64,000 nt of DNA from Aquiflexum gelatinilyticum (GCF_024741135.1 NZ_JANSUY010000007.1:124001-188000), one strand, 5' to 3'; counted from the stretch's first letter, positions 23,321 to 33,174 are shown. Notes: generated by a model not told the origin, from the letters alone. Translations and numbers: made by a program.

Positions 23321-26300
23321 TTATTTTGCAACAGTAAAATAAAACGTGCTTCCAACTCCGGGAACAGATTCTACCCATATTCTGCCACCCAAAAACTCCA
23401 CATGCTTTTTTGCAATTGATAAGCCGATTCCGGTACCTTCAAACTCGTCATGGTTGTGCAGTCTCTGAAAGATACCGAATATTTTATCAATAAAATTTGG
23501 ATCAATACCAATTCCATTGTCTCTGATGGAAAATTCCCATTCCTTTTCTTTTTCGATTGAATGGATATCAATTTGCGGAGGAACGTCTTCTTTCGAATAT
23601 TTGATAGCATTGTCCAATAATGCATGCAATACTTGGGTAATCCCAGCGCTGTACGTTGTAAGGGAGGGAAGAGGTTGGTAAGAAATGGATACTGACTTTT
23701 CTGAAATGACTGTTCTTCTTAATTTTTTATATTCATCGAGGATTTCATTTAGGTCAACCAATTCTTTGCCTTCGGAAGAACTGCTTGCCCTTGAATACTC
23801 CAATAATTCCAATATTATCTGCTTCATTCGTTTTGCTCCATCTATTGCAAAATGGATGTATTGGATTGCTTTTTCATCCAATTGTGAACCATATTTCCTT
23901 TTGAGGAGATCCATAAAGCTCGAAATCATCCTTAGGGGCTCTTGAAGATCGTGAGAGGTGACAAAGGCAAATTGTTCCAGCTCTTCGTTTGAGCGCTCGA
24001 GTTCTTTGGCGTACTTTTGAAGAGATTCATTAAGGGACAGTAATTGAAGTTCAGAATTCTTCCTTTCCGTAATGTCATTCATGGCACCAATTACCCTGAT
24101 CACTTTTCCTTCGCTATTTCTAATAAAAGTAGCGCGGTCAATCACAAAAGCTATGGTATGGTCATTTTTTAAGAAACGGTATTCCTCATACCAATCCTTG
24201 AGTTCAGGATCCGACATAAAGCGATTTACTTTGTTGATGATCCTTTCCCGGTCCTCTATGTGAATACATGACATCAACAATTCAAATGTTGGATTTATTT
24301 CATCAGGATTGTATCCAAACAACGTAAAAAATCCCTTCCCCCAAAACAACGTATTGTTTACAGCATCAAAATCCCAAATTGCGTCGTTGGTGGCTTCAGT
24401 CACTTTTTCAAATCGTTCATTCGCTTCCAAAAGACGAAAATCTGCTTCTTTTCTAAGGGAAATGTCTCTAAAAAAAACCGTGATCCCCTCTTCCGAAGGA
24501 TATGCATCCACTTCCAGCCACTTGCCAAAATTGTCCTCAAAGTGAATAGCTTCTCCTGTTTCCAGAACCCTATGGTAATTAATATAGGAAGGAAGGGTCA
24601 CTGCATCAGGGAAGAGATCCCAAAGATTCCTACCGATAATTTCTTCTCTTTTTACACCAAGAAGTTTCTCGGCAGCATGATTCCAATAAGAGACAATGCA
24701 ACCGCTGTCCATGGTAAAGAAGGCATCTGCAATACTTTCTATGATGTTGTTTTTTTCCTGAAAAGCCTTCTTTAATCCTTCTTCCGCTTTAATCCGATCA
24801 TCTATATTTTTAAAAAAGGCAGAAACACCTCCTTTAGAAGGATATGCGGTGATTTCATACCATTTGCCATCAACAGGGTAATTGTATTCAAATGTTTTTG
24901 CTGCTTTGGACTTTGCAACACTTTCCAATTTGGATTTTAATCCTGTTTCTTCCCCTTGAGGGAAAACTTTCCAAAAATTTTCTTTATTGAATTTACCCCC
25001 GCTTTTTCTTTTGAGTAGATTTTCAGCTTCAGTATTAAAATAGGTAAGGTTCCAATGTTCATCTACGGCATAAAATGGATCGGAAATACTTTCCAAAATC
25101 TCGAGAATTTGAAGCTCTAATGATTTTGGTAAATCTATATCCTGAAAACTCCCAAAAATACGTTGACATTTACCTTCTATAAATTCCCCAATTCCTATGA
25201 CGCGAACCCATCGTTCTTTCCTAGTAGCAGTCACAATTACTGCCTCAAAATCAAATGATTCACCTTTCTCTATACATTTTGACAATTTTTCAGTGACAAC
25301 TTCATGGAAATCTTCCCTGTAAAAATGAATGGCAGTTTCCCAATCAAGTTCATAGGAATTAGGATCTGTTTCATGAAGCTCGTGGACCATATCTGACCAG
25401 AATATTTTACCTCTGTGCAAATCGATTTCCCAACTTCCAATTTTTGCCATACTGGTAGCTTGTCTCAACAACTCCTCATTTTCGACTTCCTTGGTAATAT
25501 CCATCACCATGGAATTAAAAAGCACTGTCCCATCAGGTAAAAAATCAGGAGAGCCTAATCCTTGAAGTGTCCGCCTTTCACCGCTTGGAGATACTGTTCT
25601 GTAGCGTGCTGTCCATTTGGACCTGTTTTTTACAGAATCCAAAATACTTTGTCTCACCTGATTGAAATCACCGCCGGCTTTGGTTTGATTCCAAACCAAA
25701 TGAACATCGTCCATCACTTCTTCAGGACTATATTCCCAGATCTTTTTGGATCCTTTGCTCACGTTTCTTAAAGCATCTGTGCCATCAGGAAACAATAAAT
25801 ATTGAAAAACCACCCCAGGTAAGTTATCAGCCAAAGACTGATGGCGTAATTCCGCAGCTTTTCTATCCGTGATATCTTCACAAATAGCCACTGTCCTTAC
25901 AGGCTTACCCATTTTGTCCCTTATAAATGCAACGTGTAAGCGAACCCAAACAATGGAACCGTCTTTTTTCACATAACGCTTTTCATTTCTGTATTCTCCT
26001 TCCCCTAGGGCAGCTTTGCTGAAAATTTTCCAATCTTTTTCTTTGTCCTCCGGATGGGTAAGGTCCGGAAATTTCATGTTTAAAAGTTCAGATTTAGAAT
26101 AACCTGTGATGGATTCATAATAGGAATTGACTAAAATTATTTGGCCGTTTGAAGGATCAACCTGTGCAATACCCAAAGTAGCAATCTCAAAGATGGTTCT
26201 GAACCTTGCTTCACTTTCAGCCATGGCTATTCCTGACATTTTAAAATCATGTATATCCTGAAAACTGCCATAAACGCGTGTGCATACCCCATCCATAAAT

Positions 26301-28558
26301 TCTGCTTTCGCAGTGGTGCGTACCCAAAGTTCTTTATTGCCGGAAGTGACGATAACCGCCTCAATCGTATATGGCTGTTGGGTTAGAATACATTTTTCAA
26401 AACTTGATCGTGCTAGATGGCGATAATCCTCTCTGTAAAAATTAAAAGCCGCTTCCACATTTGGCACAAAGGACTTGGGGTCTGTCCCATAGATTTGATG
26501 AACTTCATCTGACCAAAAGATGGTGTTATTTACTGCATCAAACTCCCAACTTCCTATTTTAGCGAGTTTGCCAACTTGACGGTTTAATTCTCTTAGGTTC
26601 TTCTCTTCAGTAATGTTTTTGGCAACTGCATATACAACACCTTGTTCCGGAGAGGAGGTTGAAGTCCAACTCAACCAAATTACTTTACCTTGTTTTGTGA
26701 CATAACGATTTTCAAAGTTTCTTATATTTTCACCATTATAAAGTTTCAATTGAGCGTCACTTGTCAACAATCTATCTTGCTCGTGTAAAAATGAGATGAT
26801 GGGCCTAGAGCATATTTCTTCCAGGGTATAACCTAACAAAGCTAGGCCTGCTGGGTTGATTCGTTTTATATAGCCATCGAAACCTGCCATGCAGATTAAA
26901 TCGGGTGTAAAGTCAAAAATTTGAGCCAATTCGATTTCAACTTTCTTTTTGCTTAGTTCACTTCCAATCGCTGACTCTAATTTTCTCAATAAGTCGATAT
27001 ATGGAGTCAGCGCTGATTTTGGTTTAACAGTTCCCAATAAAAGAACACCTATTACCTCATCTTTATTTTTTAAAGGCACTCCCATCATGGCTTCAAAGCC
27101 TGCCTTTTTAGCAGCTAATTTTCTTTTTATAAGCCATTCTCCCTCAACATTTCCCCAAATTTCGATTGTTTTGTTTTGCCAAACATTGCCCGGTAACCCT
27201 TCCCCCAGAGCGCAAGAGGTAATTTGCTTCGTTGCCTGATAAAAGGTACTTCCTGTTATTCCCTTCGCATGATGAGCTACGCGATTGATGCTTTTACCAT
27301 CAATAGCAGGTAGCCATATTTCAGAAAGATCAAAATCACCAATCTTGATAATGTGTTCGCAAAGATTTGAAAGGCATTTTGTTAAATCATTATCAATGCT
27401 TTGATGGAAAATATCACTTATGGTATTGATGAGGTCTTTTTCTAATTCTTTGTTTTTTTGCTCCGTCACATCCCTTTCGATAGCAATCCAGTGTGTATAC
27501 CAGCCTTTTTCATTGGCTACCGGGATTACAGAAAAATTGATCCAAAATTCCTCTCCGTTTTTTTTGTAGTTGATGGTGGTGATTTCATAGGGTTGCCAGT
27601 TTCGGATGGATTTGCTGAGCACTGCCAATTCTTCTCTATCTGAATTTGGACCTTGAAGGATTCGGGGAGATTTACCGATTACTTCTTCGGAAGTGTAACC
27701 TGTCATTTTTGTAAAAGCCTCGTTGACATAGATTATCCTTGGACCAGGTTCGTCAAATAGTTCAGCTTCTGTGATCAGAACAGCATCATTGGTATGGGTG
27801 ATCACACTTTCAAGCAACTTCAGCCGCTGTTCTTCAGCTTTTTGCCTTGTAATATCCTGTACAGTTCCTTCAAAGGCAATCGGCTTCCCATTTTCATCCT
27901 TTATCAATCTACCCAATTCGTGTACCCACTTGATACTTTTATCGGGAAGAATGATCCTGTGTATATAATCGAGTTCTTTTTCTCCTGAGAATGCATCATC
28001 TTGTTCCTTCATTAATCCTTGAAGGTCGTCAGGATGAATGCTGCTCCTGAAATTTTCAAAGTTGACTTCAAAGCTGTTCTTGTCCCTGCTCCAAATATTA
28101 TAAACCTCATCTGTCCAGGTTAAGGTTTTGCCATCTATTTCCAACCTCCAATAGCCAATCTTAGCCATTGACGATATAGACTTTAATTTTTCTTCCGTTC
28201 TTTTCAGTTCTAAAACCTGATTTTCCTTTTCTGTTACATCAAGGCACACCGCTAACATACATGGTCGATCAAAGTAGTCAACTTTGTTCGCATTGATTTC
28301 CATCCGGATCAGCTCACCTGATTTCTTTTGGTGGGTGAAAACCCCAAAATTAATATTCCCCTCAGGTTGATCCCGGCCCGCGTTAATTTCCAAGATTTCC
28401 TTTTTGGGATGGATATCCTTTAAGGTCATCGAAAGAAATTCTTTTCTTGAATATCCATAATGGTTGATGGCAGCAATGTTTACCTCTAAGATTTCTTGAG
28501 TCACATAGTCAAAGATCCATGATGGGATAGGATTAAGGCTGAAAAGGTTATTGGTCAT
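23321..28558 (-). CDS. giant multi-PAS sensor histidine kinase
   Basis: From the ATG at 28558 the protein has 1745 residues; ATGs at 28573 and 28765 are also in frame, but the first PAS domain starts right after 28558. I count about eleven PAS domains and one GAF domain: three PAS, the GAF at about 386-533, eight more PAS, then a HisKA domain with His near 1534 (TSHDLQEPLRM) and an ATPase domain (about 1640-1743) with DNAIKYS and GTGIGLSIAKKHVE. Several PAS copies are close paralogues (KIGSWEFDAVNNTIFWSDEV and KIGSWEIDLHRGKIFWSDMV), showing internal duplication. No membrane span is seen, so it is probably cytosolic and senses redox, ligands or light through bound cofactors. The Rcp1-type regulator follows at once. 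Confidence 0.93.
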   Translation of the reverse strand: MTNNLFSLNPIPSWIFDYVTQEILEVNIAAINHYGYSRKEFLSMTLKDIHPKKEILEINAGRDQPEGNINFGVFTHQKKSGELIRMEINANKVDYFDRPCMLAVCLDVTEKENQVLELKRTEEKLKSISSMAKIGYWRLEIDGKTLTWTDEVYNIWSRDKNSFEVNFENFRSSIHPDDLQGLMKEQDDAFSGEKELDYIHRIILPDKSIKWVHELGRLIKDENGKPIAFEGTVQDITRQKAEEQRLKLLESVITHTNDAVLITEAELFDEPGPRIIYVNEAFTKMTGYTSEEVIGKSPRILQGPNSDREELAVLSKSIRNWQPYEITTINYKKNGEEFWINFSVIPVANEKGWYTHWIAIERDVTEQKNKELEKDLINTISDIFHQSIDNDLTKCLSNLCEHIIKIGDFDLSEIWLPAIDGKSINRVAHHAKGITGSTFYQATKQITSCALGEGLPGNVWQNKTIEIWGNVEGEWLIKRKLAAKKAGFEAMMGVPLKNKDEVIGVLLLGTVKPKSALTPYIDLLRKLESAIGSELSKKKVEIELAQIFDFTPDLICMAGFDGYIKRINPAGLALLGYTLEEICSRPIISFLHEQDRLLTSDAQLKLYNGENIRNFENRYVTKQGKVIWLSWTSTSSPEQGVVYAVAKNITEEKNLRELNRQVGKLAKIGSWEFDAVNNTIFWSDEVHQIYGTDPKSFVPNVEAAFNFYREDYRHLARSSFEKCILTQQPYTIEAVIVTSGNKELWVRTTAKAEFMDGVCTRVYGSFQDIHDFKMSGIAMAESEARFRTIFEIATLGIAQVDPSNGQIILVNSYYESITGYSKSELLNMKFPDLTHPEDKEKDWKIFSKAALGEGEYRNEKRYVKKDGSIVWVRLHVAFIRDKMGKPVRTVAICEDITDRKAAELRHQSLADNLPGVVFQYLLFPDGTDALRNVSKGSKKIWEYSPEEVMDDVHLVWNQTKAGGDFNQVRQSILDSVKNRSKWTARYRTVSPSGERRTLQGLGSPDFLPDGTVLFNSMVMDITKEVENEELLRQATSMAKIGSWEIDLHRGKIFWSDMVHELHETDPNSYELDWETAIHFYREDFHEVVTEKLSKCIEKGESFDFEAVIVTATRKERWVRVIGIGEFIEGKCQRIFGSFQDIDLPKSLELQILEILESISDPFYAVDEHWNLTYFNTEAENLLKRKSGGKFNKENFWKVFPQGEETGLKSKLESVAKSKAAKTFEYNYPVDGKWYEITAYPSKGGVSAFFKNIDDRIKAEEGLKKAFQEKNNIIESIADAFFTMDSGCIVSYWNHAAEKLLGVKREEIIGRNLWDLFPDAVTLPSYINYHRVLETGEAIHFEDNFGKWLEVDAYPSEEGITVFFRDISLRKEADFRLLEANERFEKVTEATNDAIWDFDAVNNTLFWGKGFFTLFGYNPDEINPTFELLMSCIHIEDRERIINKVNRFMSDPELKDWYEEYRFLKNDHTIAFVIDRATFIRNSEGKVIRVIGAMNDITERKNSELQLLSLNESLQKYAKELERSNEELEQFAFVTSHDLQEPLRMISSFMDLLKRKYGSQLDEKAIQYIHFAIDGAKRMKQIILELLEYSRASSSSEGKELVDLNEILDEYKKLRRTVISEKSVSISYQPLPSLTTYSAGITQVLHALLDNAIKYSKEDVPPQIDIHSIEKEKEWEFSIRDNGIGIDPNFIDKIFGIFQRLHNHDEFEGTGIGLSIAKKHVEFLGGRIWVESVPGVGSTFYFTVAK

Positions 28559-29208
28559 AGCATCAATTACCATATATTTTGAAGGTTTTGGGCAAATCGG
28601 AAAATATAAGATTGTATTAAAAATTCGTTGTGAAGGAAATAGATATAAACGAACTGTCGAGTTTGGGCTTTCCTTGGCTTGGGTTATCGCAGGGAGATAC
28701 TCGAATCCAATAGTTGCTGTTAAACTTCTAGCCAAAAAAACAGACAATCCGGTGGAATTAACCAATGTATTATAAGCATTATTTGACCTTTAATCAATTA
28801 TGTTGTGGTTATATATGTTTGGTTTTGATGATCAATTTATTGACCCTTTCAGTTCGAATTTTTCTACTCTCACTATCATTTCTTGGCAGATATTAATTAA
28901 ACTTAGTTTTTTTTAACTGTAAATCCAACTGCCACTGCAAACTATTATTTAGGATAATCCAAACCATAAAAACATTCTGTATCGGTAAGAATTTGAGGAC
29001 AGGATTCTAGGGTTACTACCACCGTATTTCAAACATATATGATAAGCTGATAGTATTTCGTTAAGCAAAAAAATAAAGCCAAGTATTAGCTTCCTACTTT
29101 CATTATTTCTAAATCAAAAGAATCATTGGACTTCAACCGGTATTGAAGTACTTTACAGCTTTGCTTATGAGTCTATTGATTTATATGATATCAATTAATC
29201 CCCCTATT

Positions 29209-29240
29209 GGGATTTGAAATTCTCATTCTGAGAAGTTCAA
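29209..29240 (+). repeat. hairpin-repeat copy, second half only
   Basis: GGGATTTGAAATTCT followed by CATTCTGAGAAGTTCAA matches the 3' half of the repeat family. The first hairpin is absent. It lies 55 bp from the Crp relic. Confidence 0.65.
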
Positions 29241-29294
29241 CTTATGCCTTCAACTGAAGAATGAAAAATCCAATTTGATTCCATAAACCACACA

Positions 29295-29366
29295 CTACAA
29301 AAGAATCAGTTTCCCGAAATAATCAAGCAGCGGTTGGCAGGTTAACGGTTTTGTTTTCTTATCCAT
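29295..29366 (-). pseudogene. truncated Crp/Fnr gene relic
   Basis: A 23-codon frame on the minus strand contains CQPLLDYFGKLI, the same run as in the N-terminus of the Crp/Fnr protein at 19842, preceded by its own ATG and followed by an early TAG. The DNA match continues only over this stretch. It is the remains of a paralogue whose larger part has been lost. Confidence 0.7.
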
Positions 29367-29775
29367 TAATCGGAATTTTCTTTTTAAAATAAACAACCAA
29401 ATTTAAAAATTATTAATTGCTTCTTTTCCACAACTTCATTGTGGTGAACAATCTAAAACACCTCCATAGGACAGGAAGCTGATGATTGTTTTTGTCAAAT
29501 TCCGGTAAATCCAGACAGGGTCGAATCTAATACCTTTGTCAAAAAGGATGGAATCTTTAGCTTAATCTTGTTTTTTTGAAGTAAATGGATATTCCTGATT
29601 TGCATATCCTCAGCAATAAACCAGAATCATCTCGTTCTTTGTCCCCCAATTTTTTCCTGATTTGGGTTTAACTTTTGGACTCAATATCAGTATCGGTTGT
29701 CCATTTGATCTAAGAAATAGGAAATGCTACAATAGCAAAGGGTATCAGGAAATTCCGCCTGATACCTAAATAGAA

Positions 29776-30483
29776 TTATTGAAAAGCCCAACCCACAAAG
29801 ACTCCGTAATTTGGTTTGAATGTTTTTTCAGGACCATATTGGTCAAGATTTCCTCCCAAGCCAAAATTGAAAGCATTCTTTTTTAATCCGGCTCGGATTT
29901 GAAGAAAACTCCTTGCATGCAGGTTGTCACGCGTACTGTGGATGTACAACATTTGGATCCTAGTGTATAAATTGGTTTTGGGAGTAAGGGTGGGTTTATA
30001 CTCATAGATCCCAAAAAATTCTACATTTCTTTTGGAATGAAGAAATGCCGAAACTATAGTCACGGCTACCCATTCCTTATTGGTAAATGAATGTTGCGCA
30101 CCAAGCAGCGGGGCAAAACCCACCGCATTGTTGATCGAAGTTCCGCCGACCAAACCAAATCCTTTATAGATATTATAGTTGATCAATACCGGGCTAGCAA
30201 AATCCAGATCTTCCATATCATTATCATAGCTTGCAGCTATAGAGGATACACTCAAAAATCCGAATCTACTCTCAGGAGTAAACTTTTTCTTGACCACCAT
30301 CTGAAAAAACATCCTGTTGTTACCCGCCATAAATTCAACAGGGGTGGGGACTTTTGGGACAAATTCCTGAGCCAAAGCTGATTGAAAAACTCCAATAAAA
30401 AGCAATATTGTCAGAAGTGGTAATAAGTATCTTTTTGATTTTAGGTTTGAAACTTGCATAAGTTTTTCATTTAGTTTATGCAA
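29776..30483 (-). CDS. predicted outer-membrane protein
   Basis: The 235-residue product has a signal peptide with the hydrophobic run LLPLLTILLFIGVFQSALA and likely cleavage before QEF. The start could also be the ATG eight codons further in (MQVSNLKSKRYLL). The mature part is Gly/Asn/aromatic-rich with alternating strands and ends in NYGVFVGWAFQ, whose last Phe next to the end fits a barrel assembly signal. No named family is recognised. A Crp/Fnr gene lies 51 bp upstream on the same strand and may control it. Confidence 0.68.
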   Translation of the reverse strand: MHKLNEKLMQVSNLKSKRYLLPLLTILLFIGVFQSALAQEFVPKVPTPVEFMAGNNRMFFQMVVKKKFTPESRFGFLSVSSIAASYDNDMEDLDFASPVLINYNIYKGFGLVGGTSINNAVGFAPLLGAQHSFTNKEWVAVTIVSAFLHSKRNVEFFGIYEYKPTLTPKTNLYTRIQMLYIHSTRDNLHARSFLQIRAGLKKNAFNFGLGGNLDQYGPEKTFKPNYGVFVGWAFQ

Positions 30484-30534
30484 ATTTCAGAAATCAAAAA
30501 ACAGTAATAGTTGCTCTATATCAACGTTTTGATA

Positions 30535-31104
30535 CTAGAGCTGGGCTTTTAACCGGCTAAGTGTATAATGTGTGATACCTAAATAACTGGCGATTATTTT
30601 ATGAGAGATCCTGCTTAAAATTTTGGGCTGATGATAAATCAGCGATCTCAACCTTTCCAGGCTATCAGTCCCTTGAAAATCATAAATTCTCCTCTGGGTC
30701 GTGATGTAAGCAGATTCCAAAATATTCCTGTAGATTTTATTAACAGAAGGTTCATTTTCCACCAAGAAATAAAAATCCTCTTTACTGATATAAAGTAGGG
30801 TGGATTTTTCCAGGGCTTGGATATACTCTATAGAAGGCTGTCCGGTTATCAAGCTTGTAAAAGAGGTTCCAAATTTACCTTCAAATGCTATGTACCTTGT
30901 ATTTTCAAACCCTTCATTGTTTACAGAAAACAACCTCAAGCAACCTGATATAACAAAATAATTGAATTTGCAGACTTCACCTTCCTTGAGTAAAAATTCG
31001 TTCTTTTTTACTTTTTTTTCTTTGAAATAAGGAGATAGCGATTCGAGTTTTTCCTCCTCGATTTTGGTGAGGTTATGAAAATAGGATTTTAAAACTTCAT
31101 GCAT
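30535..31104 (-). CDS. Crp/Fnr-family regulator
   Basis: The 189-residue protein has the jelly-roll domain (LLKEGEVCKFNYFVISGCLRLF, about 38-60 onward) and ends in HKIIASYLGITHYTLSRLKAQL. It is one of the short Crp paralogues of this window. It is followed after 51 bp by the outer-membrane protein gene and is divergent from the DUF427 gene, so either could be a target. Confidence 0.87.
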   Translation of the reverse strand: MHEVLKSYFHNLTKIEEEKLESLSPYFKEKKVKKNEFLLKEGEVCKFNYFVISGCLRLFSVNNEGFENTRYIAFEGKFGTSFTSLITGQPSIEYIQALEKSTLLYISKEDFYFLVENEPSVNKIYRNILESAYITTQRRIYDFQGTDSLERLRSLIYHQPKILSRISHKIIASYLGITHYTLSRLKAQL

Positions 31105-31264
31105 GATCTAAATTAATTCATTTTGTTAAAAATAACAGCAACCTTATCCATTGTTTAAATGATTGACAGATGGATTGGCTGAACTTTTATGTTCAAATGG
31201 GTCTTATAATCAAACATTACAAAAACTTTTAAATCAATAAATTACTAATCATAAAAATACGATC

Positions 31265-31546
31265 ATGAAGGCCTTCTGGAAAAACCAAATTTTAGCTGAA
31301 AGCGATAAAACAATTCAAATTGAGGGAAATCATTATTTTCCTGCTGACAGCATCAAGAAGGAATTTTTCAAATCCTCCATAACCCATTCAACCTGTCCTT
31401 GGAAAGGGATAGCTTCTTATTACACCATTGAAGTTGACGACGAGGCAAACAAAGATGCTGCGTGGTTTTATCCCGAACCTAAGTCAGCTGCCAATGAAAT
31501 CAAAGGCTATGTCGCTTTTTGGAAAGGTGTGGAGATAAAACATTAA
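31265..31546 (+). CDS. DUF427 domain protein
   Basis: This small protein (93 residues) covers one DUF427 domain: WKNQILAESDKTIQIEGNHY at the start, the core THSTCPWKGIASYYTIEVD, and AAWFYPEPKSAANEIKGYVAF. Family members are small cytosolic proteins of unknown reaction, common in bacteria and fungi. Length is typical for a single domain. It is divergent from a Crp/Fnr gene 160 bp away. Confidence 0.88.
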   Translation: MKAFWKNQILAESDKTIQIEGNHYFPADSIKKEFFKSSITHSTCPWKGIASYYTIEVDDEANKDAAWFYPEPKSAANEIKGYVAFWKGVEIKH

Positions 31547-31561
31547 TAGTAGTCCACACTA

Positions 31562-31595
31562 GGTGGTGGCGATAGCTATCAGCATCTAATTCCAC
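31562..31595 (+). repeat. hairpin-repeat copy, first hairpin only
   Basis: GGTGG and ATTCCAC flank GCGATAGCTATC, matching the first hairpin at 13535-13571. It lies 15 bp after the DUF427 stop codon. The second palindrome and the AATTCTGAGAAGTTCAA tail are missing here. Confidence 0.65.
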
Positions 31596-31621
31596 GCATT
31601 TATTTTCTAAGACTGAAGTCA

Positions 31622-31880
31622 GTGGAATAAAAAATCCAGTAATCTTCCCAAGCTGCTGAAATGCCATTCCTGAGAACCGGGAGGTAAAAATAATTTATTC
31701 TTCAAAGATAATTCCCAAGTGGAGGGGGTACTTCTGAAGTACTCCACTTCATTTTCTACCCGAGTCGCCTTTTTGCCGACAGCGGTCTCCTCAGAGGTGA
31801 CACTTTTTGCCTTTTTGGTAACCCGTCTCACTTTTTTGGCTCTCGCTGTCAGCTTTTAGGCGACACGATGGTTCTCCCAA
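31622..31880. repeat. composite repeat element, short copy, with 21-bp minisatellite
   Basis: The left flank (GCCATTCCTGAGAACCGGGAGG) and right end (GGCTCTCGCTGTCAGCTTTTAG, then GATGGTTCTC) match the long copy at 13633-14062. Between them lie the hairpin AAGTGGAG...CTCCACTT at 31717-31749 and about five 21-bp units from 31756 to 31867. The units present correspond to the first, some middle and the last units of the long copy. Both termini carry GAGAACC as an inverted pair. The element fills most of the gap between the DUF427 gene and the next Crp gene. Confidence 0.75.
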
Positions 31881-31967
31881 ACCCAAATTCAAAATGTGGA
31901 TAAAGCGCTAAAAACTAATTAAAGAAATTTTTGTTCCTTTATCATCTTTGGCAAAACCAAAACTTCA

Positions 31968-32546
31968 ATGGAAAATTTAAGGCAGGCAATGCGACAAATG
32001 ATTGACATTTCGGAACAGGAATTGGAGGTGTTTTTTGGGAAAATTTTTTCCAAAACATTCAAAAGACAGGAGATTCTATCAGCTCCCGGAATTGTTCCCG
32101 ATGAGATCTTTTTTATTGTAAAAGGCATGGTCAGGGTAGTAGTCACCGACCATGCAGGAACAGAACATACTGTCCACTTTGCGATGGAAAATCAGTTCAT
32201 TGCCGATTACACCAGCTTTTTGACCAACCAAGATTCTATCTACACCTTGCAGGCCTTGGAAGAAACCACCGTTGTGGTATTGCCCCGAGAGGCAGTTTAT
32301 TGGGGTTATGAGAACCTTAAAGAAGGCCAAAAGATGGGTAGGTTGATTGCCGAATTCTATTTTGTGTACCAGGATACAAGGGTGAGAAATATGTATTCAC
32401 GGACATCCAAGGAAAGGTATGACAGCATTTCTGAGGTTTTTCCCGGTATTCATAACAGGGTTCCGCAGCATATGATTGCCTCTTACCTAGGCATCACCCC
32501 GGTTCATCTCAGCAGGTTGAAAAAAGCAGACAGCCAAAAAGTCTAA
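31968..32546 (+). CDS. Crp/Fnr-family regulator
   Basis: The 192-residue protein combines the jelly-roll effector domain (PDEIFFIVKGMVRVVVTDHA, about 45-65 onward) with the end HMIASYLGITPVHLSRLKKA. It is the fifth intact Crp-like gene here. It is followed on the same strand by an SRPBCC protein, an FAD oxidase and an alpha/beta hydrolase, and may regulate them. Effector unknown. Confidence 0.88.
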   Translation: MENLRQAMRQMIDISEQELEVFFGKIFSKTFKRQEILSAPGIVPDEIFFIVKGMVRVVVTDHAGTEHTVHFAMENQFIADYTSFLTNQDSIYTLQALEETTVVVLPREAVYWGYENLKEGQKMGRLIAEFYFVYQDTRVRNMYSRTSKERYDSISEVFPGIHNRVPQHMIASYLGITPVHLSRLKKADSQKV

Positions 32547-32610
32547 ACATTTGTTATCGTTTTGGGGAGTAAGTAGGGGGTAAGTTTGTGCTGTAATAAA
32601 TGACAGACAA

Positions 32611-33174
32611 ATGAATAAATACCTTATCCTGACTTCTCTTTTTGCATTCGCTTTGGGCATTGAGGCCACTGGGCAAAAAAAAGACCTAAAAGACCGAACC
32701 CCTCTGATTTCGTGGCCGACCGAATTTGAACCTGAAAAAAGTAAGTTTTTTGTTCACAATGAAATCGAGATTTCAGCTCCGCCCGAGGTGGTATGGAATA
32801 TCCTGATCGATGCCTTGACATGGGAATCATGGTATGTTGGGGCAAAAAACGTCTCCCTTATTAATCCGTCGGACAAAGTTCTCCAAGCTGATTCCCAATT
32901 CAACTGGGAAACGATGGGATTGAAATTCCCAAATACCACCATCAAGGAATTTGAACCCAACAGGCTGCTGGCTTGGGAATCCAGAATCAAAAGTATTCAG
33001 GGGTACCATTTTTGGCTGATCGTGCCTACTGCTGAAGGGTGCAAAGTCATCACCGAAGAAGCACAAAACGGTTGGCTGACGTTTTTTGAGAAGACCTTTC
33101 AGGGCAAAAAGCTCCACCAACTCCATGATGTTTGGTTAGGAGAAATGAAATTGAAGGCTGAAAAGGTAGATTAA
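32611..33174 (+). CDS. SRPBCC-fold protein with signal peptide
   Basis: The 187-residue product begins with a signal peptide (MNKYLILTSLFAFALGIEATG-Q) and continues as a START/polyketide-cyclase-like fold: EIEISAPPEVVWNILIDALT, WESWYVGAKN, FPNTTIKEFEPNRLLAWES and a C-terminal helix. Such proteins bind hydrophobic ligands. Export of this fold to the periplasm is less common. It lies 64 bp after a Crp gene and 124 bp before an FAD oxidase. Confidence 0.82.
   Translation: MNKYLILTSLFAFALGIEATGQKKDLKDRTPLISWPTEFEPEKSKFFVHNEIEISAPPEVVWNILIDALTWESWYVGAKNVSLINPSDKVLQADSQFNWETMGLKFPNTTIKEFEPNRLLAWESRIKSIQGYHFWLIVPTAEGCKVITEEAQNGWLTFFEKTFQGKKLHQLHDVWLGEMKLKAEKVD

Larger units (their letters stand above)
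28574..29775. other. long gap with decayed sequence
   Basis: About 1.2 kb between the PAS kinase and an outer-membrane protein, both read from the minus strand. It holds one hairpin-repeat copy (29209-29240) and a 23-codon Crp relic (29295-29366). The frame of the PAS kinase stays open to 28765 without coding character. I see no gene, RNA or transposon remnant in the rest. Confidence 0.6.

Noticed and set aside
28559-28765. 69-codon N-terminal extension of the PAS kinase
   Set aside because: The extension has no domain or signal peptide, and the first PAS domain begins right after the later ATG.
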